The notes beneath the pieces were generated by a model. That model was not told the DNA's origin, did no database searches, and saw only the letters and a list, made by a program, of their open reading frames with translations. A program made the position numbers and the translations under genes. From Pyronema omphalodes (taxonomy: Eukaryota > Ascomycota > Pezizomycetes > Pezizales > Pyronemataceae): DNA of 64,000 bases. Location of the stretch: contig JAJJXM010000077.1 in assembly GCA_024516155.1 (NCBI GenBank), positions 1-64,000 of the forward strand. The letters are read 5' to 3'. Below, piece after piece: positions 1 to 10,141 of this stretch. Numbering within the stretch: position 1 is the first letter of the stretch; every line of letters starts with the position of its first letter.

Positions 1-690
1 TTGGTGAGTTCAATCCCTATGAACACTGTTTTCCCCCTCAAAATCACCTCTACCCACCGCCCTCCCCCCCCCCCCCCCCCCCCTCCCCAGCACAAGACCC
101 TCGACAACAGGAAATCGCCGTTTGTATATTGCCTGGAAGAGTTGTGCATGGACCATTAGGGACCTGGATAAAATCGTCCTCGGAACCAGCGTTTATAGAA
201 GAGTCTCACATGGCTCTCATACATCCCCATGATCTGCCAGAAAGACTTGGAATGAAATCACCACCGCGTTCAGAAATAATGAAGGCATCCGTTCACCACA
301 GAGATAAAGCTTCTGTAAAAAAATGCTGGAGACAACAAATGCTCTATTAGAATGGTAGGTCTTATCCTAATCCCCCATACAAGAATTAATGATGTGTATC
401 CACGGTAAAATCTGGATAATAGCATCATCAACCGCCAGTCCACCAAACAATACACCAACCAACTCATCTACCTCCTTCACCAACAAGATGAGTCCACCCC
501 ACGCCAAAAAGACCTCGAATCTCTCCACTCATTACCACATCGCAACCACTATCCATCGATCTAGACCCATGACCCCTCTTTCTCCCTGGAATATGATACC
601 GGGGATTACGACCATGCCGGAAGCTCCAGCTGAATGCGCTTGTAATGGGGAGTACATGGCGAATTTGACTTTGGCACCGGAGGAGAAGGA
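1..690. other. Unassigned sequence with decayed coding-like stretches
   Basis: No intact gene is visible. A poly-C run sits at about 63-84. Between 150 and 350 one plus-strand frame reads like protein (for example TWNEITTAFRNNEGI) but is broken by TGA and TAA, and the next stretch (about 455-700) is coding-like in alternating frames (for example QLIYLLHQQDE, then NLTLAPEEKEIFRM). The last of these ends exactly at a GTGAGT 5'-splice-like site (704-709), which begins the tandem repeat that follows. I read it as a degraded host gene on the plus strand, but I do not recognise the family. Confidence 0.3.
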
Positions 691-1172
691 GATTTTTAGA
701 ATGTGAGTTGATCTTTTTTTTTGTTTATTCTTGATGCTGTTGAGGATTCAGCTGGAGGTATCATCATACCTTGTAAACCATGCCCTGTTTCAAAAGAATC
801 TTGGTGGATGTTCGTCTGATGTTTTTTTCCCCATTTTTTGTTTTCATCTTAGATTTTTAGAACGTGAGTTGATCTTTTTTTTTGTTTATGTTTGATGCTG
901 TTGAGGAATCAGCCAGAGGTTTAATCAGACCTTGAAAACCATGCCCTGTTTGAAAGCAACCTTGGTGGATTTTCGTCTGATGTTTTTTCCCCATTATTTG
1001 TTTTCATCTTAGATTTTTAGAATGTGAGTTGAACTTTTTTTCTGTGTTTATGTTTGATGCTGTTGAGGAATCAGCCGGAGGTTTAATCATACCCTGAACA
1101 CTATACCCTGTTTGAAAGGAACCTTGGTGGATTTTCGTCTTTTCTTTATCCCCATTATTTGTTTTCAGCTTA
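691..1172 (+). repeat. Three-copy tandem repeat of about 160 bp
   Basis: The phrase GATTTTTAGAAYGTGAGTTG recurs at 691, 852 and 1012, giving periods of 161 and 160 bp. Each unit continues with a T-run, a TTTGATGCTGTTGAGGA-like segment, a block containing CCATGCCCTGTTT and a CCATTnTTTGTTTTCA block. The third copy fades at about 1172. Each unit starts with a 3'-splice-like TTTTTAG followed at once by a 5'-splice-like GTGAGT, so an exon end plus its intron may have been amplified. The copies differ by scattered substitutions, so the duplication is not recent. Confidence 0.85.
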
Positions 1173-1429
1173 TCTTCATGTGATGTTCATCCCATGTTTT
1201 CTGCACTCTTTAATCCCTTACGTTTTGGTTTTTGATCATTGCTTACTGATACGTTACTGATAGATTACTGATTTTAACACTTACTTTCTGTTGCTGAAGT
1301 CCAATCCACTTTTCTTTCTGACAGAATCATACATACTACAGTCGATATTGCCATACAGTATTAGTTTCAGTTACATATCCATATCGATCAACCCCAACAA
1401 AAAGAAATCCATTCAACTCAGGAGAAAAC

Positions 1430-2036
1430 TTACGCCGGAAGATTACCCTTTTCTCCTCGAACCTCTTCCACAGTTTTCAAATGGTCATTCGCAATCTTAG
1501 TGATTTTCATATCAACCCCAACACTACCGGCAAGCTTGATAGCATGCCCGGCATCTTCCACAACCTCCACCACCACACCTACAAGCCCCATAGCTACGGA
1601 TCTCGTCCACAGATGATAGGATGCAAAGAAAAGGAACCATACTCAATGAACCTATGCAGCAACTCTGTTCCAAGCCCAGATTTCTCAGCCCAGGCATGAC
1701 CTCAGCAAGAGTTTCCACCATGGAGATAATAAAAGAATTTCCAGTAAGCTTCAACAACAAGGCTTTTCCAGGGGCATGTCCACGGAGATCAATTACTGAA
1801 CCAAGAAGCTGTGAGGATTTCATCGTAGATGGAAACAACACTGGCATCATCACCTAAGGAGGTGAAGACAATATCAGCGGTTTTCGCTGCCTCAGAAACA
1901 CATTTGACAACCTGGACTGAAGAGGTCTTTTCAAGAGAAGAGGCAAAATTCGAAGCTGGAGAAATGGTCCGGTTGAAGATTATCATGGGATGTTGAAGGT
2001 TGGCTCTGGTAACGCTGTTTCGTGCCATACCCTACA
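1430..2036 (-). pseudogene. NAD(P)-dependent hydroxyacid dehydrogenase (3-hydroxyisobutyrate / 6-phosphogluconate dehydrogenase-like) pseudogene
   Basis: Read on the minus strand, an exon opening after a CTGTAG acceptor (about 2036-2031) starts GMARN, followed by the Rossmann-domain hallmarks IIFNRT (strand-loop of the cofactor fold) and DIVFTSLGDDASV. The frame then jumps to DLRGHAPGKALLLKLTGNSF, the dinucleotide-side Gly-x3-Lys-x3-N motif of the C-terminal beta-hydroxyacid dehydrogenase domain, then MVETLAEGHAWAEKSGLG after a 1-nt frameshift near 1698, and finally GVDMKITKIANDHLKTVEE ending at TAA (1432-1430). Compared with the family, roughly 60-70 residues between the two domains are missing. 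An internal deletion, at least two frame changes and an in-frame TAG make it a pseudogene. The upstream exon with the GxGxxG loop was not found. Confidence 0.75.
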
Positions 2037-2127
2037 GATTAGAATCATGGTCAAACAGCTGACTATCTTCCGTTTGTTGGTTATCAGAACGGATGTTGAA
2101 ATGCAAATCAAAAAAAAAAAAGGTTGC

Positions 2128-2629
2128 AGATGCTTATGCTGCATGTTCTGCTTAAACGGAGTTTCTTTGTCTTTCTTTCCGCTGCGCTCAATCAATGGAG
2201 TGATAGAATACGAGCTGATAAATCTGCTAGGGACTATCAAAAACAATACCAGACGATGTCAGTCAGTACAACCGTTCCAAAGGAACTTGCTGTTGTTTGT
2301 TTGCCCCAAACGGCAATGTCGTAACAACTCGAGCAGAGTGGTAGCGCCATTTTGCACTTCCAAATGCAGAAAAACTGAGCCAGGTGGTGGGGGGTATGCC
2401 GGAATGACAGCAGGAGGTCATGCGGGAGTTTGTTCGGGAGGACATGCCAGACTTTGTTGAGGGGGAAATGCCGGAGGAAATCGAAGGGGAAATGCCGGAG
2501 GAAATTGAAGCGGAGATGCCGGGGGAGGTAGCGGAGGAGATGTCAGTCGCCAGGGTGTATATGTCGTAGGAAATCGAAGGGGAAATGCCAGAGGAAATCG
2601 AAGCGGAAATGCCGGAGGAGGTGGAGGGG
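2128..2629 (+). pseudogene. 5' part of a GEMPEE-repeat protein gene, split by Gypsy-1
   Basis: From about 2420 one frame encodes an acidic 8-residue repeat (units such as GEMPEEIE, EAEMPGEV) interspersed with a longer SVARVYMS-EEIEG module. It runs to 2629 and rejoins in frame with the sequence after the LTR element at 10142, once one copy of the AGGGG target duplication is removed. In-frame TGA (near 2404) and TAG (2567-2569, where sister repeats have a Glu codon) break it. Upstream, 2128-2420 is coding-like in shifting frames (ALNQWSDRIRADKSARDYQ, then APNGNVVTTRAEW and RHFALPNAEKLSQVVGG), probably the protein's N-terminal region. I do not recognise the family, and the repeat resembles a coding minisatellite. 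Confidence 0.6.
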
Positions 2630-3633
2630 TGTCAAGAATCAACAATGACATGTTGATAGGAGCTATGGTTGCGTCAGCAATCGCATGGGCGTTGGGAATC
2701 ACGGTAACGGTGTGGTGCTTGGCTACCACGGGACGACGAGGATAGCACAAGGAACAAGAAGACCACGGGGGACAAGGAGGAAAAAGGAACAAGAAGGTCG
2801 CGGGGTCAAGGAGGAAAAAGGAACAAGAAGGTCGTCGGGGAAGAGGTGGAACGAGGTGGGACGAAGGAAAGCGAGATGAAGCAGGACGGAGCTCGGCGAA
2901 GCTTCGGTACAGCTTCGGTGAGCTATGGGGAGCTCCGGAGGATACGGGGAGGAAGGTAACACAGCTCGGTGGAGCTCGGTGGAGCTCGGTGGAGCTCAGC
3001 CGAGCTGGGAAAAAGAGACGGAAGAAGTTTCGGCAAGGAGCGGAGGAGGGAGCGACGGGAAGGTGACGCGCGAAGGTGGATCGAATACGGAGCTGCGCGA
3101 GAGCTCGCGTAGGATTAGGAAAGCGCGGCGCGCGTTTCGGAAGGCGAGGAGAAATAGGAAAAAACCAGAAAAAAGGATACACAATCATTGATCAGATATA
3201 TGTTTGTAATCATTATTAGTTAGTTAGTTAGCATGGGAAACAAAGGGGCGTGAAGACTTACGGGAATTATGGGAAGCTCCGGGGGTCGGACTGCTGGGCA
3301 TAAGCCCCTCGGGTTACGAGGAAAAGGAGGAGATTAATGGATATATAAGGGAGAGGGGAGGAACGCTGTATTTAGTCTTCACGCAATCAATTACCTTTCA
3401 CCCCAACTTACCTTGACAACTCAAAGATTGTCTGTCCGTGTGCTGAACGAGATCACGCAAAACCCAGAACCCCCAACCCTTACCCCTTCCATTACCACCT
3501 ATCACTTCTCCCCCCAACCGGCCACGCTACAAAGAAGACAGCCTGCCTACCTTGAAAGGTACCGACGAAAGAACAGACGAACCTTTGTGTGTCGCCTACC
3601 TCAGATATCGATATCTGCGTGGCGTACCTAACA
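2630..3633 (+). repeat. Gypsy-1 5' LTR
   Basis: Begins TGTCAAGAATCAACAATGAC and ends GGCGTACCTAACA. It aligns end to end with 9133-10136 with only scattered substitutions and the same 1004-bp length. Its first about 115 bp keep a copy of the reading frame that forms the C-terminus of the extra ORF in the 3' LTR (SAIAWALGITVTVW). The middle is strongly purine-biased, with GGAGCTCGG tandem units at about 2968-2998. The leader of the element starts directly after the LTR; no conventional TGG-type primer binding site is obvious there. Confidence 0.95.
3342..3349 (+). promoter_or_regulatory. TATA box of the Gypsy-1 5' LTR
   Basis: TATATAAG lies about 290 bp before the LTR end, followed by a purine stretch and GCTGTATTTAGTCTTCACGC, where transcription would plausibly start. 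In the 3' LTR the same site reads ATATAGAAG, so a promoter mutation separates the two LTRs. Assignment is by motif and position only. Confidence 0.5.
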
Positions 3634-3736
3634 TTTGATTGCGTCTCCCCCTGAGGTACCCGACACACCCAAAGAACCACCGTCCAAACAAGAAAAAACC
3701 CTGGATCCCTTCCAATTACGAGATCTCGGCGAAGCT

Positions 3737-4854
3737 ATGAGCGATCATGCCAGACCAGCCAGCCCAGTGACGCCAGAACAACCTTCGAGACCCCAGTCCC
3801 CAACAACGAACGAAGAAGATAACTCCGGAATGACGACCCCTCACGGAACTGCGGGAGCCTCCCTTCCCCCCGTCCAGATGACGACCGATCAACTGCAAAC
3901 CCTCTTGCAACAGTTGTATCAACCTCCCCCGTCCAGCCAACCTAAGATCGAAGACCCCGAGCTCTATTACGGCGAAAGAGCCAAGTTACGAGCGTTCCTT
4001 ATCCAATGCGAGCTCAAGTTCAACTGTGAACCTAGCAAATTTGATAGGGATGCGAAAAAAGTCAATTATGCCAGCGCCAGGTGTAGGGGAAACGCCTGGG
4101 CATGGATCGAACCATCAATGAAAGAGGAGGGAGTGAGTAAGTATGAAACCTGGAAGGATTTCAAAACAGCTATTGGTAGAGCCTTCGGAGAAGCCGACAG
4201 CAAGGAAGTAGCACGGCAAAAATTCAAAAACATTAAGCAAGGACACCGCTCTGCTGCTGCTTATTGGGCCGATTTCCAAAGACTAATGGCGGATTTGGAT
4301 TATAACGACTCAATGTACATTGATCAGTTCCATGACGGGTTGAACATGGAAGTACAACGACAACTCGCCCTGTTAGATGACAGACCTCGCAATATCACGG
4401 ACTACGTAAACAAATCTTTTGCCCTTGACAATAGATTGTTCAACTTCCGAACCCTTCGAACTCGAAACGACAACCAATACTACCGTGAATTCCGTGATAC
4501 CCATGTCAGCCACCCCCGAATGCATGAAAGCCACATGTCCGACCCTACACCGATGGAATTAGATGCGACCCGAAGAACGAGAGGAAAGGACCGAATGGCA
4601 GAAGACAAGAGAAGACGAAACAATGAGTGTTTCAACTGTGGGAAGACAGGACATTTTCCGCTCGCTGCCCTAACAAAAAACCTTATCCTCCAAGAAGAAC
4701 CTACCGTGCAGCCGAAGCAATGCTGAGCGAAGATGTACAAGAAGACGAGTCGGGAAAAGAGGATCCCCAGGAGTTAGAAGTCCGACGCCGCTCCAGGGGA
4801 AGAAGAACATCGAACCAAAACCCCCAGATCGCCCCCTCATATTATCAAGCATAG
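3737..4854 (+). pseudogene. gag: Gypsy-1 Gag, frameshifted in the zinc knuckle
   Basis: The open frame extends upstream to 3635, but the first ATG is at 3737 (MSDHARPASPV). A Pro/Thr-rich leader is followed by a retrotransposon Gag domain (about 3940-4440: ELYYGERAKLRAFLIQCEL, the ARCRGNAWAWIEP segment, and an YWADFQRLMADLDY segment). The C-terminal CCHC knuckle begins CFNCGKTGHF, but a 1-nt frameshift at about 4660 diverts the frame; the remaining half (SARCPNK) is in the next frame, which stays open to a TAG at 4855-4857. Gag packages element RNA into virus-like particles. The frameshift makes this copy defective. Confidence 0.85.
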
Positions 4855-7800
4855 GACGATACCAACGGGACGAAAAGATTATCTTGGAAGTCACTATTCA
4901 AGCAAAAAATAACAAGACACACCATACAACTGCCATGGTCGACTGCGGGGCTACAGAAAATTTCATTGACCAAGATTACGCATACCAAATCAAACTGCCC
5001 CTAAATAAAAACAGTACCAAGAAGAGTCCTCGCAGTTGACGGAAGAGAAATTGCAAGTGGGCCAGTGACCCACGACACCACCGTCAAGTTAACCATCAAC
5101 AATCATCACGAAGACATAAAACTCCACTGCATCACTATTGGGAACTCACCGATAATAATGGGATTACCATGGTTAAAAAAGCACAATCCAAATATTGATT
5201 GGAAGGAAGGAAGAGTAACGTTCGACTCCGAGAAATGCGCAAAATACTGCTTAGAACAATCACCACACGCCAGAACCATTCCCGAAGAATCAGCAATACG
5301 ACAATACCAACGGGACCTGGTACAAACAACACAAGGCAAAGGAAACAAAACCCACGAGGACCAGGAAGACTCGCTGAGCGAACTTTCTTCCGCGTACGAG
5401 GAGATATTCTTCATAAATGAGTCGAACGAACGCTATAATAACGAACCAGAGGAAAAGAAAGACGCCGAAAAAGCCACCTCCCCGGCACAACAAACACAAG
5501 AAAAAATCGTACCGCGGGAATACCACGACCATCTAGCAGTATTCGGAGACAACAACAAATCCGTACTACCGCCACATCGACGCCAAGACCACCAAATCCC
5601 CTTACTGGAAAATAAATCTCCGCCGTTCGAACCATTGCGAGCTCTTGACGAAAACCGCCTTCAAGCACTGAAAGAATATATCGACAGTAGCTTGGAACAG
5701 GGTTGGATCAGAAGCTCAACCGCCCCGGCGGGGGCCCCAATCCATTTTGTAAAAAAGAAAGACGGGGGACTCCGCTTATCCGTGGACTACCGGGGGCTTA
5801 ATGCCATAACCATCAAAGACCGGACTCCCCTGCCATTGATTGGAGAAGCCTTGGATCGACTATCAAAAGCAAAGATTCACACCAAGTTAGATGTTAGAGA
5901 CGCATATCACAACTTGCGGATAGCCAAGTGGGATGAATGGAAAACCGCCTTTCGGACGAAATACGGTCTCTATGAATATCTAGTAATGCCTTTCGGATTG
6001 ACCAATGCACCAGCGTCATTCCAGCGTTGGATGAATGAAGTACTCAGGGACTATCTCGACATATTTTGTATCGCATACCTAGATGATATTTTTAATTTAC
6101 TCCGACAATTTGCAACAACATCGTGACCATGTACGACTAATCCTAGGACGAATCCGAGACGTAGGCCTCAAACTAAAAGCAACAAAGTGCGAATTTCACA
6201 CGCACAAAACGGAATACCTCGGATACATCATCGCCCCAGAAGGAATCTCGATGGACCCGGAAAAAGTCAGAGCGGTAAAAGAAGGGGAAGAACCAACGAA
6301 CGTAAAAGGAATCCAAAGCTTCCTTGGCTTTGCAAATTTCTATAGAAGGTTCATACGAGATTTCAGCAAAATTACCACACCGCTCACGAAACTCATCCGA
6401 AAAGATACACCCTTTGTCTGGGACGATGCGGCACAGCAAGCGTTCGACAACATTAAACTCGCCATGATAACCCAACCCATCTTACGCCATTTCGAACCCA
6501 GCCAACCCATTACCCTAGAAATAGACGCATCCGATTACGCTATCGGTGTGGTCTGCTCCCAACCAGACTCGGACGGTGTGCTACATCTGCTTGGATACTT
6601 CTCCCGAAAGTTAAAAGATGCCGAACGAAATTATGACATACATGATAAAGAATTACTTGCAATTGTGGAAAGTCTACAAAAATGGGCAACTTATTGCAAA
6701 AGTACCCAACAATAAATCAAAATACTGACGGACCACAAAAACTTAGAGTATTGGCAAACAGAAAAGATCTCAATTTACGCCAGGCACGGTGGGGAGAAGT
6801 ACTTGCCAATTATGACTTCCGCATTGTGTATAGACCGGGCAAATTGGCTGGAAAACCGGACATCCTTTCCCGCGAGTCAGGAGACTCGCCCTGGGAAGGG
6901 GAGGCGAAACATCGACAAAACAAGGACCGCATCTTACTCCCGGAACAAACTTTCGTTGTCAATACCACCGAGGTAGTAGAAATTAAAGAAGATGGGGATA
7001 TAATAACATTAATAAAAACAAAAATGGCGACCGATGCGGAAATACGAGACGTGCTGAAGAAGTTACGAAGCGGCAAACGACAATATAATAAGGTAGCACT
7101 AGGCCTGTGCGAGGAACGGAACGGGCTATTGACATACGAGGGACGCATCTGGATACCTCAAGATGACGAACTCCGTCTGCAAATTCTCCACGATCACCAC
7201 GACGCACTCGTCGCCGGTCATCCAGGGAGAGCTCGAACACTTGAACTCCTCTCCAGAAAATACTACTGGCCACAAGAGCGTCAATACGTACAGAGGTACG
7301 TAGACAACTGCGATACGTGCAAACGAATAAAACCAATCCGCCATGCCCCATTCGGACTCCTCAAACCATTGTAACTACCAACGAGACCATGGGACTCCAT
7401 ATCCATGGACTTTATCACCGCATTACCTGAAACGGAAGGAAGTAATTCGTTGTGGGTTATAGTGGATCGACTCACCAAGATGGCCCACTTTGTTGCATGC
7501 AACGACACGATGGGTCCGAAAGACTTAGCCGAAGGATTTATCACCCACATAGTACGAGCCCATGGCCTCCCCAACAGTATCGTATCTGACCGAGGGTCGC
7601 TGTTTACCTCGAAATTTTGGAAACAAATAATGGAAGCCATGGGAACAACTCGGACCCTCAGTACAGCATTTCATCCCGAAACGGATGGGCAGACAGAAAG
7701 AACAAATGCTACGCTGGAACAATATTTACGAGCATATTGTAATTACCGGCAAGATAACTGGAAAACACTGTTGCCCATCGCCGAATTTTGTTACAACAAT

Positions 7801-8469
7801 ACCAAATCCGAAACCCTAGGGATTACTCCGTGCTACGCAAACTATGGATATCACCCGAGATTTCAACCGGACCTTAGTACAGCAAAAAACCCCACCCCCG
7901 ATGTATTAGATTATGTTACCTCATTAAATAATCTACAAAATCAACTACGTACAGAAATACAATGGGCACAGGCCGAACAAGCGGAACAGGCAAATAGGAA
8001 AAGGAAACCCGACCCCATTCTAGGAAAAGGAGATAAGGTATGGCTAAAAAGGAAGTTCATAAAAACAACCCGCCCTTCGAATAAATTAGATTACAAGCTA
8101 TTAGGGCCCTACACCATCCTCGAAAAAATAGGAACAAAAGCATATAAACTCGAACTTCCCCCCATCGTAAAAATCCACCCTGTCTTTCACCTCTCCCTCT
8201 TAGAACCCACCACAACGAAGTATCCCCCTATCCCCGGACACACCAAACCCCCTCCTCCGGCGATCATCGTGGATGGACAACAAGAGTGGGAAGTCGAAGA
8301 AATAATTGACTCCCGTTACTACCGAAAACAACTACAGTATAAGGTCAAGTGGAAGGGATTCCATGACGAGGATAAGACCTGGTATCCCTCCGGCAACTTC
8401 GACAACTCCCCAGAAGCCATCCAGGACTTCCACCGGAAATACCCCCGAAAACCAGCACCCAAAAACTAG
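4836..8469 (+). pseudogene. pol: Gypsy-1 Pol (protease, RT, RNase H, integrase, chromodomain)
   Basis: Protease has the VDCGATENF active-site loop near 4940. A frameshift at about 5025 leads into the [37 protein letters not shown], and the catalytic YLDD near 6080. An extra T in a T-run at about 6090 shifts the frame. RNase H follows (EIDASDYAIGVV, HDKELLAIVESL), then a TAA at 6713-6715 and a compensating shift near 6770. Integrase has the HHCC finger (HDHHDALVAGHPG ... CDTCKRIKP), an in-frame TAA at 7372-7374, then the DDE core (MDFITALP, SDRGSLFTSKFW, ATLEQYLRAY). A C-terminal chromodomain (EWEVEEIIDSRYYRKQLQYK, then VKWKGFHDEDKTWYP) ends at TAG 8467-8469, so this is a chromovirus. At least four lesions make it non-functional. 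Confidence 0.9.
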
Positions 8470-8471
8470 CA

Positions 8472-9248
8472 ATGCGAAACGATTCCCCGCAGGAGTACAC
8501 CTCCTCGGAAGAGACGATGGTCCGGAACCACGATCTGACCTTTCCCCTACCTTTCTGAGATATACCCCACGAAATCCTGCACTGGACCTTCTGTCGCGAA
8601 GACCAGTGTACTACTCACCAAGAACAAAAAAATCAGAAAAACCCCTATACTCCTCCCGGAGAAAACGGATACCCGACGGACCACTGCTACTGTGGCGAAA
8701 CGCATTCCCCCGAACTCGACGAAGTCATCCGAACCCAACGACTTAACCCCCGAAAAGCCTCCCGACGATGGCAACAAGGACGACGCAGCTGCCATCAATG
8801 CGGATCCCTCGTCAACCTAACCCAGCACTCCTCACGATGCCGAATCTCCGCGAGAATCCCCGAACTCACCAATTACGACGAAACCCACACGACGCTACCC
8901 AACCCAGAAGAATCCAGAAAACCCAACCTCCCTGCATCCTCTTCTCAGGGTGAAATTCAACCAACGCAGACCCTCGATACGGAACGACCTCCCGAACCAG
9001 AGCCCCAGTCACCCTACTATCCTCTCACCCCGGGTCCCCAACCAATTCCCAATCACCGACGAACTCAGGAATCCACTGACCTATCAGACCCAACAAGCCT
9101 CGTCGGAGCCTCGGCCCTGGAAAGGGGGCTAATGTCAAGAATCAACAATGACATGTTGATAAAAGCTATGGTTGCGTCAGCAATCGCATGGGCGTTGGGA
9201 ATCACGGTCACGGTGTGGTACTTGGCTACCACGGGACGACGAGAATAG
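8472..9248 (+). pseudogene. Gypsy-1 ORF3: Cys/His-rich protein with a C-terminal transmembrane segment, ending inside the 3' LTR
   Basis: An ATG lies 2 nt after the pol stop codon. The frame is open for 258 codons except for one TGA at 8556-8558 (codon 29), which a single C-to-T change from CGA would explain. Residues 30-130 carry Cys/His clusters: FCREDQCTTH, HCYCGETH, and a C-x2-C-x8-H-x3-C finger (CHQCGSLVNLTQHSSRC). A Pro/Ser/Thr-rich linker follows. The last about 38 residues are read from the 3' LTR and include a hydrophobic helix (KAMVASAIAWALGITVTVWY) and a short basic tail TTGRRE. No N-terminal signal peptide is seen, so a tail-anchored or type II membrane protein is more likely than a classical envelope protein. 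Position after pol is that of env in errantiviruses; homology to env is not shown. Confidence 0.7.
9119..9128 (+). promoter_or_regulatory. Polypurine tract of Gypsy-1
   Basis: GGAAAGGGGG lies 4 nt before the TG of the 3' LTR, the usual place for the plus-strand DNA primer. It is also part of the ORF3 coding sequence. Confidence 0.7.
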
Positions 9249-10136
9249 CAAAAGGAACAAGAAGACCACGGGGGACAAGGAGGAAAAATGAACAAGAAGG
9301 TTGCGGGGTCAAGGAGGACAAAGGAACAAGAAGGTCCTCGGGGAAGAGGTGGAACGAGGTGGGACGAAGGAAAGCGAGATTAAGCAGGACGGAGCTCGGC
9401 GAAGCTTCGGTACAGCTTCGGTGAGCTATGGGGAGCTCCGGAGGATACGGCGAGGAAGGTAACACAGCTCGGTGGAGCTCGGTGGAGCCCGGTGGAGCTC
9501 AGCCGAGCTGTGAAAAAGAGACGGAAGAAGTTTCGGCAACGAGGGGAGGAGGGAGCGACGGGAAGGTGACGCGCGAAGGTGGATCGAATACGGAGCTGCG
9601 CGAGAGCTCGCGTAGGATTAGGAAAGTGCGGCGCGCGTTTCGGAAGGCGAGGAGAAATAGGAAAAAACCAGAAAAAAGGATACACAATTATTGATCAGAT
9701 ATATGTTTGTAATCATTATTAGTTAGTTAGTTAGCATGGGAAACAAAGGGGCGTGAAGACTTACGGGAATTATGGGAAGCTCCGGGGGTCGGACTGCTGG
9801 GCATGGGCCCCTCGGGTTACGAGGAAAAGGAGGAGATTAATGGATATAGAAGGGAGAGGGGAGAAACGCTGTATTTAGTCTTCACGCAATCAATTACCTT
9901 TCACCCCAACTTACCTTGACCACTCAAAGATTGTCTGTCCGTGTGCTGAACGAGATCACGCAAAACCCAGAACCCCCAACCCTAACCCCTTCCATCACTA
10001 CCTATCACTTCTCCCCCCAACCGGCCACGCTACAAAGAAGACAGCCTGCCTACCTTGATAGGTACCGACGAAAGAACAGACGACCCTTTGTGTGTCGCCT
10101 ACCTCAGATATCGATATCTGCGTGGCGTACCTAACA
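9133..10136 (+). repeat. Gypsy-1 3' LTR
   Basis: A 1004-bp direct copy of 2630-3633, followed by the second AGGGG target duplicate (10137-10141). It supplies the last codons of ORF3 up to TAG at 9246-9248. Differences from the 5' LTR are scattered base substitutions, including loss of the TATATAAG box. Confidence 0.95.
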
Positions 10137-10141
10137 AGGGG

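Larger units (their letters stand above)
2630..10136 (+). mobile_element. Gypsy-1: complete but mutated Ty3/Gypsy chromodomain retrotransposon
   Basis: Two 1004-bp direct LTRs (TG...CA) bound 5.5 kb of internal sequence with the order gag, protease, RT, RNase H, integrase, chromodomain, then an extra ORF. The 5-bp target duplication AGGGG is exact (2625-2629 and 10137-10141). A purine tract precedes the 3' LTR. The element lies in the GEMPEE-repeat gene in the same orientation. Several single-base frameshifts and stops mean this copy is not autonomous, although the LTRs are still very similar to one another, so insertion was fairly recent. Confidence 0.95.

Noticed and set aside
691..1172. 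CRISPR-like spaced repeats
   Set aside because: Units are directly adjacent 160-bp tandem copies with no short repeat-spacer alternation, and the DNA is eukaryotic.
2418..3188. 256-codon minus-strand ORF rich in Pro, Ser, Arg and Phe
   Set aside because: It crosses the boundary between host repeat and Gypsy-1 LTR and is simply the antisense of purine-rich repeats; the 3' LTR has a similar antisense frame.
8472..9248. Calling ORF3 a viral envelope protein
   Set aside because: No signal peptide, no fusion peptide and no cleavage-site pattern is visible; only position and a C-terminal membrane helix support the idea, so the neutral description is kept.
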